Positions 14,513 through 23,347 of a stretch of DNA of 39,599 nt are shown piece after piece (position 1 is the first letter of the stretch; every line of letters starts with the position of its first letter). This stretch comes from Caryophanales bacterium (GTDB taxonomy: Bacteria; Bacillota_I; Bacilli_A; RF39; UBA660): assembly GCA_016288635.1 (NCBI GenBank), contig JAEEKZ010000029.1, forward strand, positions 1-39,599. The letters are read 5' to 3'. The translations under genes were made by a program, and so were the position numbers. A model generated the notes under the pieces. The model saw only the letters and a program-made list of their open reading frames with translations, did not search any database and had not been told where the DNA came from.

Positions 14513-15422
14513 TTTCAATCTCCTTATGTTTCTTTATTAAATTGTTGATTTTAATAAAATGATGATTAATTCCAGATTTTCCAATTTTGTAGTCTGTTTC
14601 CATAGATATAATATCTGCAAGTTCTTGAAGAGATGCTTCTGGATACTTTAAACGATATTCCACTATGACTTTTAAATTATCATCTAATAAATCTATTAAA
14701 TCATTTTCTTGTAAATAATGTATGTTTTCTATTTGTTTCATTCCTGTTTTAATTGTTTTCTCTTGGTTTGCAATTTCACAGTTATTTAATCTATTGACCA
14801 TATTTTTGTGATCTCTATATATTCTTATGTCCTCAAATTCAAATAATGAATTATATGCCCTAAACATTTTAATAATATCAGAAATATTTTCACTAGCTTT
14901 AATATATACTACATGTTTATTATTCCTTACAGTTTGGTTAACCGACATTTTATAAAATGATAATAGTTTTTCCATATTTTGAGCTAGTTTTTTATCACTA
15001 TATGTAAACTCTAAATGATAGCCCTTACTTTTGGGATCAGATATAGATCCTACGCCCATAAATGAACCCATAATGAAGGCTTGTTTCTCTTCATCGGTAA
15101 CTAATGTTTCCACGATATTTCCTTGGTAAATTGCTATATCATTCTTGATAATATCTACTTTTTCTTTAATTATTAATATGTATATTTGTTTAACTCTAAA
15201 TCTTTTTTGAATTCGTATATTTACTATTGGATTAATACCATAATTTTGTTTTAAACAACGATATATTAATCTCGTAATGGATGCATTCTCAGACGTTAGT
15301 TCTATTTTATCTTTTGAAAACTTTCCACATGTTAAAATATATGCCGAAATTATAGAACTAATTTCAATTGGGTTAAATTCATTTTTGGACATTTCATCTT
15401 TTACTCTAGTAGTGAATGTCAT
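14502..15422 (-). CDS. whiA: DNA-binding protein WhiA
   Basis: Protein of 306 aa with an N-terminal LAGLIDADG-like region (about 1-210, including QAFIMGSFMGVGSISDPKSK and YHLEFTYSDKKLAQNM) and a C-terminal helix-turn-helix domain (about 215-300: LKYPEASLQELADIISMETD then YKIGKSGINHHFIKINNLI). WhiA is a conserved Gram-positive regulator linked to cell division and chromosome segregation. The start overlaps the yvcK stop as ATGA. The usual rapZ-yvcK-whiA order is retained except that rapZ is missing here. Confidence 0.95.
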   Translation of the reverse strand: MTFTTRVKDEMSKNEFNPIEISSIISAYILTCGKFSKDKIELTSENASITRLIYRCLKQNYGINPIVNIRIQKRFRVKQIYILIIKEKVDIIKNDIAIYQGNIVETLVTDEEKQAFIMGSFMGVGSISDPKSKGYHLEFTYSDKKLAQNMEKLLSFYKMSVNQTVRNNKHVVYIKASENISDIIKMFRAYNSLFEFEDIRIYRDHKNMVNRLNNCEIANQEKTIKTGMKQIENIHYLQENDLIDLLDDNLKVIVEYRLKYPEASLQELADIISMETDYKIGKSGINHHFIKINNLIKKHKEIENEG

Positions 15423-16372
15423 TTTTTACCATCCATTAAGTAAGAGAATATTAGATATGCCGTTTTAAGTGAATCATGTCTATAATATCCGCCTTCAACA
15501 ATAGCCAAATCATCATGAATTAGTTCCACACCAAGATTTTTAATCTCTTTAGGATCCAATTTAACTTGGTCTTTTTGTTCTAAAGCTTTATATTTATCTA
15601 TTAATTCAGAGTTTTTATGCACTGAATTTGCAATTACAATATCAATACCTTTTTCTCCAAGATATTTATTTAAGATTTTTATGTGATCACTTACTTTGTA
15701 ATTATCTGTTTCTCCTGGTTGAGTAAATAAATTACATATATATAGTTTCTTAGCTCTTGCTTTATATATATAGTTAGCTAATTTTTCATCTATTAAATGA
15801 GGTAAAATACTTGTTAACAAGCTTCCAGCTGCAAATATGATTAAATCAGCTTCATCTATAGCCTTAAATATCTTTGGATTAACTGCATAGTCTTTATCAT
15901 ACTTTAATTGAACTATTTCTGATGCTCTTTGTGATACTTGTACTTGCCCTACTATTTCTTTTCCATCTTTTGTTACACCTACTAAATTTATAGAACTATC
16001 TGAAAATGGTAAAACTGTGCCCTTAACATCCATAATTTTGCTTAGCACTTCAATAGATGATTCAAAGTTTCCTTTTAAATCTAGTAATGCAGTAAATAAC
16101 AAGTTTTTAACAGAGTGATTTCCTAATGATTTAGACTTTACAAATCGATAATTCATTAAATTTTGTATGTCTTCATCCGTATCTGACATTGCTAATAATA
16201 CTTTTGAAATGTCACCAACTGCAGGGATGTTTAATTCTTCTCTTAGTCTTCCGGTTGACTTTCCATTGTCCGCAACGGAAACAACTGCAGTTATATCTAT
16301 AGGAAATAATTTTAATCCTTTTAGTAATTGTGATAGGCCTGTTCCACCGCCGAAAATCACTATTTTCTTCAT
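15419..16372 (-). CDS. yvcK: YvcK/CofD-family gluconeogenesis factor, UDP-sugar binding
   Basis: Protein of 317 aa from ATG 16372 (MKKIVIFGGGTGLSQLLKGL). A GTG three codons earlier is also open, but it lies within the G-rich ribosome-binding site. The glycine-rich start, AVVSVADNGKSTGRLREELN and the ending LAIVEGGYYRHDSLK are diagnostic of the YvcK (GluM) branch of the CofD fold. YvcK binds UDP-GlcNAc and is needed for wall synthesis and growth on gluconeogenic carbon. A -10-like TATAAT lies close upstream, giving a very short leader. The TGA stop overlaps whiA. Confidence 0.94.
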   Translation of the reverse strand: MKKIVIFGGGTGLSQLLKGLKLFPIDITAVVSVADNGKSTGRLREELNIPAVGDISKVLLAMSDTDEDIQNLMNYRFVKSKSLGNHSVKNLLFTALLDLKGNFESSIEVLSKIMDVKGTVLPFSDSSINLVGVTKDGKEIVGQVQVSQRASEIVQLKYDKDYAVNPKIFKAIDEADLIIFAAGSLLTSILPHLIDEKLANYIYKARAKKLYICNLFTQPGETDNYKVSDHIKILNKYLGEKGIDIVIANSVHKNSELIDKYKALEQKDQVKLDPKEIKNLGVELIHDDLAIVEGGYYRHDSLKTAYLIFSYLMDGKK

Positions 16373-16407
16373 AATCCCCACCCACTTTCATTATACTATA
16401 TATAATG

Positions 16408-16435
16408 AAAAAAGTAAGAGTATTTCGTCTTACTT
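16408..16435 (-). terminator. Terminator after the TraG-like gene
   Basis: Eight-bp stem AAGTAAGA/TCTTACTT with an 8-nt loop and U residues on the minus strand; it overlaps the stop codon. Confidence 0.8.
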
Positions 16436-18104
16436 ATCCATTGATTTTATTTATATCTATTTTTTCCATAATAATTGTTGGTTCGTTTGTTTCAACATTA
16501 TTACTTTCCATTTTTTGCTCTAAAATTTTCGTTCCTTCTTCTAATTCTTTGGAACTATCTAGAGTCTTAATTTCCTGTTGATTTTCTGTAGGCTCTTGAG
16601 GTGCCACTTCTGGAGCAACTGGTGCTGCTTCAGCCGGTTCCGGCATTTCTTCAGGAACTGGTGGAACTGGCATTTCAGGGATAGCTACAGGATTCGTCAC
16701 TGCTGGAGGTTCCACATGAGTTTCTGTTACTTCTGGGACTTCTATTGCAGGAGCAATATCTACAACCGGTTTATCGCCTTCTACAGGTACTTCTGGAGCA
16801 ACTGGTGCTTCTAATGCTTTTTGTTCCTCTTTTGCTGCATTTTCTTGAGATTTCTTATTTATCTCTTCCATTTGCTTATCAAATTCTTTTAATTGCTTTT
16901 CTAATTCTTCAAGCATTCTATCTAATTCTTCGTCTGAAACATTCTTTAAATCACCATTAGCTATTATCTCGTCAATTGATAATGGTTTTGGAGGTTCAAC
17001 TTCTTCTTTTGTTGCTTGATCTTTTTCTATTTTTAATCCTTCAGTATCTCTCGCTATTCTATTGCGTGCTTCTTCTAAAACAATGTTAATATCTTCAAGT
17101 TTTTTTTCTTCCTCAGTTTGAGGCTCAGGATTTTTTTCAAAGTATTCTATTTTTTTAGGTTTTTCAAATTTTTCTATTTTCTTATATTTAAAACTTGATG
17201 TATCAATTGAAACCTCTTTTAGATTAAATGGATATTCTTTTACTATAGAATCTATGCATACTTTTAAGTAACATGATTTAATTGCTATATGATTAAACTC
17301 ATATCCAATTCTTTGATCATTTGCGAAGTTCATAGGATTTAATTTTCTAACTGAACCAATTATTTTTACGTTATCTGCGTATAAATTATATACTGCCCTT
17401 AAATAGTCGTAATATCTATTATATACATCACAGTTTTCTGCAATAATATTCATTTTGTTTTGAACTTTTTCGTAATTGAATAAACATAATAATTGATTAA
17501 TAAATGCGTTCATTAATATTGTTGCAATTGAATCAAAAGTATTGTTTACCAAGAAGATTGCAGTTGGCTTAGTTAAAATATCATCGTAGTTGAATGTTGT
17601 TCTTCTCAACATGTTCGCTCTATTTTCATCGCTGAATATCTCTTCTAAGATTGGTGGGCATACTCTTTGAGAATTCTTCATTATTTCTAGTGAATAAGTA
17701 TCTCTATCACTATCTGTAAGATGTTCTTTTATATCTTCTTTTTGTGCTGCTTTAAATACAATTGGAATATCTCTGCACAATATGTCCAATGCTCTGTTAG
17801 CCTTTGATGAGTTTTTCTCTTTTTTGCTAAAGTAATCAGCAACAGAAAGAGGCTCCCAGCCATCAGTTTCTTCCGCTAAATCAAAATCAAGAACAACTAT
17901 GTTATAATTTTCTTCTTTTAACTTATTGTAGTAGGTTGCTACAAATTCCTTTTTATAGTCTAGTACCAGTAAACTTTCTTTTTTGCTAATTAGCTTATCT
18001 ACGATAGGAAATAGAATATTTGTAGTTTTTCCACTTCCTTTTGGTCCTGATACTAAAATATGTTTATTACCATTAATAATTCTTTCTAATATCTCTTCGT
18101 TCAT
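16434..18104 (-). CDS. VirD4/TraG-like P-loop ATPase with acidic Pro-rich tail (556 aa)
   Basis: Residues 1-300 resemble a coupling-protein ATPase: Walker A GPKGSGKTTN (20-29), then LLVLDYKKEF (45-54), NYNIVVLDFD and GWEPLS, which mirror the DxKGE and wNPL signatures of VirD4/TraG. The Walker B equivalent is MNIIAENCDV, with AEN in place of DEF, so catalysis may be weakened. Residues about 380-430 are a Glu/Lys coiled coil, and about 435-530 a Pro/Glu/Val/Ala-rich disordered tail. No membrane helix precedes the ATPase, unlike conjugative VirD4. No relaxase or type IV secretion genes are nearby; instead it follows ftsEX and the M23 hydrolase. AAAGGGAGG precedes the ATG. Function unknown; a DNA- or envelope-linked role is inferred. 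Confidence 0.7.
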   Translation of the reverse strand: MNEEILERIINGNKHILVSGPKGSGKTTNILFPIVDKLISKKESLLVLDYKKEFVATYYNKLKEENYNIVVLDFDLAEETDGWEPLSVADYFSKKEKNSSKANRALDILCRDIPIVFKAAQKEDIKEHLTDSDRDTYSLEIMKNSQRVCPPILEEIFSDENRANMLRRTTFNYDDILTKPTAIFLVNNTFDSIATILMNAFINQLLCLFNYEKVQNKMNIIAENCDVYNRYYDYLRAVYNLYADNVKIIGSVRKLNPMNFANDQRIGYEFNHIAIKSCYLKVCIDSIVKEYPFNLKEVSIDTSSFKYKKIEKFEKPKKIEYFEKNPEPQTEEEKKLEDINIVLEEARNRIARDTEGLKIEKDQATKEEVEPPKPLSIDEIIANGDLKNVSDEELDRMLEELEKQLKEFDKQMEEINKKSQENAAKEEQKALEAPVAPEVPVEGDKPVVDIAPAIEVPEVTETHVEPPAVTNPVAIPEMPVPPVPEEMPEPAEAAPVAPEVAPQEPTENQQEIKTLDSSKELEEGTKILEQKMESNNVETNEPTIIMEKIDINKING

Positions 18105-18125
18105 TTTGTTTCCTCCCTTTTATTT

Positions 18126-19382
18126 CTAATTATTAAACCATTGTGTTCTTGAATAGAACTTGCCATATTTCTTTGGAAATCCTGGTGGTCTTATTTGTCC
18201 TGACATGAAACTATTATATCCAACATAATATCCTTTACTTACACCATAATGTAAATGAGACCCAGTTGAACATGATTCCCATGCCTTTGTCTTAGATCCT
18301 CCACCTTGATATCCTATTATTGATTGGCCATCTACTTTAGCCCCAACTTTTATTCCAGGGCCAAGACTTAATAGATGGGCATATAGAATAGTATATTTTT
18401 GACCATCTATTGTTATATTTATGTATACTTGGTTTCCTCCACACGTCTTCTTTCCTGAAGAATGATACTTCTGAGTTGCATTAACAACCGCTGCAACTAC
18501 ACCTTTTCCGGTTCCGTATACTGGAGTTCCTTCTGAATTACCAGCAATATCGAGACCGCTATGGAATGATGATTTTTTAGTAATCGGGCTTATTCTCCAA
18601 CCCCAGTCACTAGATATAGTTCCTTGTTTTAACGGCTTTAACCAAGTTGAATTATTACTTTGGTTAACACACTCATCAAGATTTTGTTCTTCCTTACAGC
18701 CTAATTGCTCATAATATTTTATCAAGTCTTTTTGAGTTGATATTTGATCATCTATATCCATAGAAACATCTTTTAAATTTATTAAATCCATTTGATAATC
18801 AGATATTGCATCTTCATACTTGGTTATGTTTTTTTCAAGTTGAATTTCTTTTGCATGTAAATCTTCTTGTAACTTTGTATTCTGTTCAATTAAACTATCA
18901 AACTCGTCAAGCATCTTATTATTTTGTTTAATGACTAAATCCATAGCATCTTTTCTCATAATAAGTTCTGTTATACTACTTGCTTCAATTATATATTCCA
19001 TATAATTATCACTTGTATTTAGTTCCTGGTTGAATCTTAATAGTTTTTGTGATCTATCGGATACTTCTTCTATTTTCTTTTTATTTTCCTCAACCTTGTT
19101 CTTTGCAATTACAATATCTATTTCAGCTTGTTCAATTGCTTTAGATGCTGTTGCAATTTGATAATTTTTATAATTTATATTATCCTGTGTCTGCTTTACA
19201 TCTGACTGATTCTTTTTCTTTTGTGCTTGTAAAGTGGATAATTCCGCTCTTAAACCCTTTAATGTTGTTGCTTTTGACTTATTTTTAGTCGCCGCATAGA
19301 CTTCCATTGGCTCTAAGATGTATGTTGATAGAATAAGTACTATCAATAATATTCTTACAATATTTCCTAATTTCTTTTTCAT
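18126..19382 (-). CDS. M23 peptidoglycan endopeptidase with N-terminal coiled coil (FtsEX partner, EnvC/PcsB-like)
   Basis: Protein of 418 aa: signal peptide (1-31), a long coiled coil (about 38-230) and a LytM/M23 domain (about 250-400) with zinc-site motifs FHSGLDIAGN (His, Asp) and GSHLHYGVSK (HxH). This architecture is that of EnvC-like proteins, whose coiled coil docks on the FtsX outer loop so that FtsE ATP hydrolysis gates wall cleavage at division; here all zinc ligands are present, so it should be an active enzyme. The ATG overlaps the ftsX stop (TAATG), linking synthesis of the three proteins. The C-terminal tail (FPKKYGKFYSRTQWFNN) is a short extension. Confidence 0.92.
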   Translation of the reverse strand: MKKKLGNIVRILLIVLILSTYILEPMEVYAATKNKSKATTLKGLRAELSTLQAQKKKNQSDVKQTQDNINYKNYQIATASKAIEQAEIDIVIAKNKVEENKKKIEEVSDRSQKLLRFNQELNTSDNYMEYIIEASSITELIMRKDAMDLVIKQNNKMLDEFDSLIEQNTKLQEDLHAKEIQLEKNITKYEDAISDYQMDLINLKDVSMDIDDQISTQKDLIKYYEQLGCKEEQNLDECVNQSNNSTWLKPLKQGTISSDWGWRISPITKKSSFHSGLDIAGNSEGTPVYGTGKGVVAAVVNATQKYHSSGKKTCGGNQVYINITIDGQKYTILYAHLLSLGPGIKVGAKVDGQSIIGYQGGGSKTKAWESCSTGSHLHYGVSKGYYVGYNSFMSGQIRPPGFPKKYGKFYSRTQWFNN

Positions 19383-20317
19383 TATATCTTCAAGTACTTT
19401 CTTACCGCTCTAATTGAACCAAACATTCCAACAACAGTGCCTATAATCAATAAACAAGCACTAACTGCAAAAATGAAATTGAATGGATTAATTAAGCCTA
19501 CCATCTCACTAACTATCTTTCCGTCTAATTTAAAATACAATACAATATATCCATATATTGTTACAAATATAGGAATTATTGATCCTAGGAATCCTAGAAG
19601 GAATCCTTCAAATAAGAATGGCATCTTTATTGATGCATTACTTGCACCAACAAGACGCATTATTTCGATTTCACTTCTTCGTGAGAAGATTGTTAATTTG
19701 ATTGTATTACTAATTAGGAATGCAGTAACCAATACTAATGCTACAACTATTCCGAATGATACAATTTTAATTATATCAAACGCTGATATAATTCCTTCAA
19801 CCATTCCTTCTCCATATTTTGTTTGATGAACACCATTTATGGAATTAATAAACTTTGCAACGTCAGTTAAGGATTTTGCGTCTTTAACCTTTATTGTGTA
19901 TGAATCAACTAATGGATTATCTTCGCCCAAATATTCAAACATTTCTTTATACGAATTGTTATATTTAGACATTTCTTCTTTCCACTCTTCTTTAGTTTTT
20001 AGCGTATATGAATCAATCAAATCTAGTTTTTCCAATTCACTTTCAAAGTTGGTTCTAATTTTTTCTTCCTCTTCTTCTACATTACATGACGAATTATCTT
20101 TTTTGCAAGTTACTTTTGTCATATAAACAACAATATTTAATTCACTTTCAACTTTCTCAGTAATTTGATTAACATTTGCTCCAAATATCATTGATACGGA
20201 TACAAGCATCAAAGTAATTGTTGCACATAAAATAGCTGCTAAACTTAAGCTGAAATTACGGATGATGTTTTTGAAGGAATCTCTGATACTTCTAATTATT
20301 ATTCTAACGGGTTTCAT
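19382..20317 (-). CDS. ftsX: Cell division ABC transporter permease FtsX
   Basis: Protein of 311 aa with four membrane segments: one near the N-terminus (LSLAAILCATITLMLVSVSM), a large extracytoplasmic loop (about 60-205), then three helices at about 195, 245 and 285. The start MKPVRIIIRSIRDSFKNIIR is favoured over an ATG 12 codons upstream because of family N-termini and the nearby AAGG sites. The SRRSEIEIMRLVGASNASIK segment is the conserved FtsX coupling region. It overlaps ftsE by 14 bp. The outer loop carries two Cys in a KKDNSSCN-type stretch. Confidence 0.93.
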   Translation of the reverse strand: MKPVRIIIRSIRDSFKNIIRNFSLSLAAILCATITLMLVSVSMIFGANVNQITEKVESELNIVVYMTKVTCKKDNSSCNVEEEEEKIRTNFESELEKLDLIDSYTLKTKEEWKEEMSKYNNSYKEMFEYLGEDNPLVDSYTIKVKDAKSLTDVAKFINSINGVHQTKYGEGMVEGIISAFDIIKIVSFGIVVALVLVTAFLISNTIKLTIFSRRSEIEIMRLVGASNASIKMPFLFEGFLLGFLGSIIPIFVTIYGYIVLYFKLDGKIVSEMVGLINPFNFIFAVSACLLIIGTVVGMFGSIRAVRKYLKI

Positions 20318-21005
20318 GTACCTTATAGCTTCCTTTCTCAACATCGCTAACAATTGTATTATTATCGATTGTTATTACACGTTTTTTCATTCTATTAACA
20401 ATTTCTTTGTCATGTGTTGCCATAACAATTGTTGTATCCATGTCTTTATTAATAGATTCTAATACTTTCATTATTTCTTTTGATGTATCTGGATCAAGGT
20501 CTCCTGTAGGTTCGTCGCAAATAAGTATTTTTGGTTCATTTACAATTGCTCTTGCAATTGATACTCTTTGCTGTTCTCCTCCAGATAATTCTCTTGGGAA
20601 TGACCTGGCCTTATCTTTTAATCCAACCTGTTCAAGTGCTTTATATACTTTCGTTCTAATATCACTTGATTTCATCCCCATATATTCTAGTGCAAAGGCT
20701 ACATTTTCATATACTGTTAGTCTTGGCAATAATTTGAAGTCTTGGAATACTACTCCAAGTTTTCTTCTTAATTTATATACTCTTCCATTTCTTAGTTTAC
20801 TAACATTTAATCCACCAACAATTACAGTTCCTCTTGTAGGTTTTTCTTCACGATACAACATTTTAATAAGTGTTGATTTTCCTGAAGCAGTTTGGCCGGT
20901 TATGAAGACAAACTCACCTTTTTCAATAACTAAATTTATGTCAGCTAATGCGGTAATACCATTACTGTAAGTTTTCGATACATTTTTATACTCGATAAAC
21001 TTCAT
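20304..21005 (-). CDS. ftsE: Cell division ATP-binding protein FtsE
   Basis: Protein of 233 aa with all ABC ATPase motifs: Walker A GQTASGKST, signature LSGGEQQRVSIARAI, Walker B ILICDEPTGDLDP and the H-loop VMATHD. VGVVFQDFKLLPRLTVYENV-like residues (here LGVVFQDFKLLPRLTVYENV) mark the FtsE subgroup. With FtsX it drives a cell-wall hydrolase, encoded two genes downstream. AAGGAGG precedes the ATG. It follows the YitT gene by 15 bp and may share its promoter. Confidence 0.96.
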   Translation of the reverse strand: MKFIEYKNVSKTYSNGITALADINLVIEKGEFVFITGQTASGKSTLIKMLYREEKPTRGTVIVGGLNVSKLRNGRVYKLRRKLGVVFQDFKLLPRLTVYENVAFALEYMGMKSSDIRTKVYKALEQVGLKDKARSFPRELSGGEQQRVSIARAIVNEPKILICDEPTGDLDPDTSKEIMKVLESINKDMDTTIVMATHDKEIVNRMKKRVITIDNNTIVSDVEKGSYKVHETR

Positions 21006-21020
21006 AATACCTCCTTACTT

Positions 21021-21902
21021 TTATAAAAATGGTAAATTCTTTTGTTTAAATCCACCTTTCGATTCGTAACAATCGTTTATTATGTAGAACGCTTCCGGAT
21101 CTACCTGCATAATTACATTTTTAAATCTATAATATGATGCATTCGGTAATACACACATAATTATTGTTCCAACTTTGTGAGTATATCCTCCTTTAGTTGG
21201 AAGAATTGTAAATCCTGTGTGAAAATCCTCTAATAATATTTTCTTTAATTCTGTTTGTTTTCTAGTAAATACATAGAATACTTTAGAATCGGATATACCA
21301 AATAGTACCTTATCAACCATATATGCATTTAATACTATGATAATGATTGAATATACTAAATTTCCAAATCCAAATACGGATACACCGAATAGAATAACAA
21401 CCAAACATGAAATTAATGTTGCTTTACCTTCTGGTATATGTAAGTATTCAGACATAATTCTAACAATTATATCGGCTCCACCAGAGTTATATCCCATTCT
21501 ATAGATTAATCCACTTCCTAATCCCATTAGGAGTCCCGCCAAGCATGCTGTTATTATAAATTCTTGAAATGTACAATATGGTAACAAGAATGCTGCGATT
21601 GGTTTAGTTAATGTAATCATTACTGGATATAATAGTGAACCAACGATTGTGTTTTTTGTTTCTTCTTTACTAAGTAATAAATAACATAGTATTAATAATA
21701 GAATATGTCCTAAATATACGAATATTTGGGCATCTATTTTGAAGATGCGTTGTAAAGGTATTGATAAACCGGTTACACCACTAACTACGATATTATTAGG
21801 TAGTAGAAATAAGTTATAACATAGTGCACAACAAAAGCATCCTATTACTAGGAAGATTCCAGTTGATATTTGTTCTTTATTATCATCTAGGAAATGTTTC
21901 AT
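21021..21902 (-). CDS. YitT-family membrane protein (DUF161 plus DUF2179)
   Basis: Protein of 293 aa. About five to six membrane helices occupy residues 15-210, containing the family motifs LPNNIVVSGVTGLSI and GSGLIYRMGYNSGGADIIV. A cytoplasmic DUF2179 domain (about 215-290) ends with YRFKNVIMQVDPEAFYIIND. YitT proteins are widespread in Firmicutes; transport of small molecules is suspected but unproven. GGTGG precedes the ATG. Its strong promoter probably serves the whole YitT-ftsE-ftsX-M23-TraG-like cluster, since no terminator is visible between these genes. Confidence 0.9.
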   Translation of the reverse strand: MKHFLDDNKEQISTGIFLVIGCFCCALCYNLFLLPNNIVVSGVTGLSIPLQRIFKIDAQIFVYLGHILLLILCYLLLSKEETKNTIVGSLLYPVMITLTKPIAAFLLPYCTFQEFIITACLAGLLMGLGSGLIYRMGYNSGGADIIVRIMSEYLHIPEGKATLISCLVVILFGVSVFGFGNLVYSIIIIVLNAYMVDKVLFGISDSKVFYVFTRKQTELKKILLEDFHTGFTILPTKGGYTHKVGTIIMCVLPNASYYRFKNVIMQVDPEAFYIINDCYESKGGFKQKNLPFL

Positions 21903-21926
21903 TCAACCACCTTATATCCTTATATA

Positions 21927-21955
21927 ATTATACTAAAATATATTGATTTTTTCAA
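21927..21955 (-). promoter_or_regulatory. Promoter of YitT-ftsEX-M23 cluster
   Basis: TTGAAA (21950-21955, 5/6), 17-bp spacer, perfect TATAAT (21927-21932) on the minus strand, 25 bp upstream of the YitT start. Confidence 0.8.
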
Positions 21956-21991
21956 CCTATTCATAAATGGGTGTGCGCTTGATAATTCATT

Positions 21992-22020
21992 AAAAAACTG
22001 ATATTTAAAAATATCAGTTT
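21992..22020 (-). terminator. Terminator of the pyrBI-EamA operon
   Basis: Ten-bp stem AACTGATATT/AATATCAGTT with a 4-nt loop and six U residues on the minus strand. Confidence 0.85.
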
Positions 22021-22918
22021 AAATGTCTAATATAGCTAGTATTATTACACCCGCTAAAACTAAAAATATTCCGGCGTATTCTTGCTTTGTTAGTTTTTCT
22101 TTTAAGAATATTCTTGATAATAACATTGATAATACACAATATGAACCTACTATTGGAGCTGCAATTGTTGCATCTTTTGCCATTGCATATACATAAAACA
22201 TTTGACCTGCCGTTTCAAATAAGGCTGCTGCTAGCATTGTTTTCTCATTCATCACGCTGAATTTTTCTTTTTTAATTTTTAAATATATAAAACTTACTAT
22301 TGCATAGAATAAGAAAGTAAACTCATATGCTATTAATGCCATATCTTCGCTAATTAATTCTAATTTATCTAAATATATTCCATCCAAGAATGTTCCTAGT
22401 CCGTCTAATATGCAATAACATATTGGAAATAGTATTATTAGTGAGAAAAACTTTTTAAATGAGTTATTCTTTTTGAAATTTTTTCTTTCGTTTTTATTAT
22501 CTTTAACTTCAAGAATAGAAATAATGATTATTCCTGAGAAGATTAAAACTAAGGCTATAAAGAATGATATTGGTAATTTTTCTTTAAAGAATAATAGTAA
22601 TAATAAAGCTGTTATTACTCCACTAGTATTCTGTACAGGGCTAGATATAGATAACTCTAGATATTTTAGCCCTCGATATCCAATTACCATACTTAAAATA
22701 TAGCATAATGATACAGGTAAATATTTTAAAGTTTCAATTAGAGAAAAATCCACTTTTTTAACAATCATGTATATGATTGCATGTATTCCCATGACCAATC
22801 CAACCATTATGCCTGTTTTTAAATGATTATATTCTCCTTCTTTATGGTTACCCATTTTATAAAATAAATCTGCAACTCCCCAGCAAATAAATGTTAGTAA
22901 TGTGAATGCCATCCACAT
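22019..22918 (-). CDS. EamA/DMT-family membrane transporter (intact, 299 aa)
   Basis: Ten hydrophobic helices in two EamA halves. The first half begins MWMAFTLLTFICWGVADLFY and includes LELSISSPVQNTSGVITALL; the second includes AKDATIAAPIVGSYCVLSML and RIFLKEKLTKQEYAGIFLVL. The start is ATG 22918, with GGAAG eight bases upstream; an in-frame GTG lies three codons earlier. Substrates of DMT exporters are diverse and cannot be read here. It follows pyrI by 12 bp and shares its transcript, which may hint at nucleobase or metabolite movement, but that is weak. It is a relative of the frameshifted gene at 3410-4331. Confidence 0.9.
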   Translation of the reverse strand: MWMAFTLLTFICWGVADLFYKMGNHKEGEYNHLKTGIMVGLVMGIHAIIYMIVKKVDFSLIETLKYLPVSLCYILSMVIGYRGLKYLELSISSPVQNTSGVITALLLLLFFKEKLPISFFIALVLIFSGIIIISILEVKDNKNERKNFKKNNSFKKFFSLIILFPICYCILDGLGTFLDGIYLDKLELISEDMALIAYEFTFLFYAIVSFIYLKIKKEKFSVMNEKTMLAAALFETAGQMFYVYAMAKDATIAAPIVGSYCVLSMLLSRIFLKEKLTKQEYAGIFLVLAGVIILAILDI

Positions 22919-22930
22919 AATTATCACTTC

Positions 22931-23347
22931 CTATTCTTGTTCAAGTATTGTTTCACAATATTTACATCTATATTTATCATTTTCTTTTAAGATAAATACT
23001 TGATCTAAACTTCTTTCAACAGATGTTATACATCTTGGATTCTTGCAAGAAACAACATTAATTAATTCTTTTGGTTTACTTAATGTTTTCTTTTCTATTA
23101 TTTTATCATTTTTAACTATGCATATTGTAGTTCTAGGATCAATATATCCAATTATATCTAAATCAATATCAATTAGTTTATCTATTTTAATCATATCTTT
23201 TCTGCCATATTTGTTGCTTCTAGCATTAGTAATTATAGCTATTTGGCATTCTAATTTATTTAACTCAAGTAGTTCATATATTTTCATTGCTTTACCAGCA
23301 GTAATATGGTCAAGTACATATCCATTTTTTATACTATCTATATTCAT
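22931..23347 (-). CDS. pyrI: Aspartate carbamoyltransferase regulatory subunit
   Basis: Protein of 138 aa, slightly short for the family (~150). The N-terminal allosteric domain begins [20 protein letters not shown], and the C-terminal zinc domain has Cys ligands in SCKNPRCITS and YRCKYCE. PyrI binds CTP/ATP and zinc and joins PyrB trimers into the allosteric holoenzyme. Its ATG overlaps the pyrB stop (TAATG), with GGAG upstream, so the two subunits are made together. Confidence 0.95.
   Translation of the reverse strand: MNIDSIKNGYVLDHITAGKAMKIYELLELNKLECQIAIITNARSNKYGRKDMIKIDKLIDIDLDIIGYIDPRTTICIVKNDKIIEKKTLSKPKELINVVSCKNPRCITSVERSLDQVFILKENDKYRCKYCETILEQE

Noticed and set aside
16434-18104. 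TraG-like gene as a sign of an integrated conjugative element
   Set aside because: There are no relaxase, integrase, mating-pore or attachment-site signals; flanking genes are core functions and the codon and base composition look the same.
20407-20970. 187-codon plus-strand open frame opposite ftsE
   Set aside because: It is antisense to a strongly conserved ABC ATPase, has Ser/Pro-rich composition typical of a shadow, and has no start signals.
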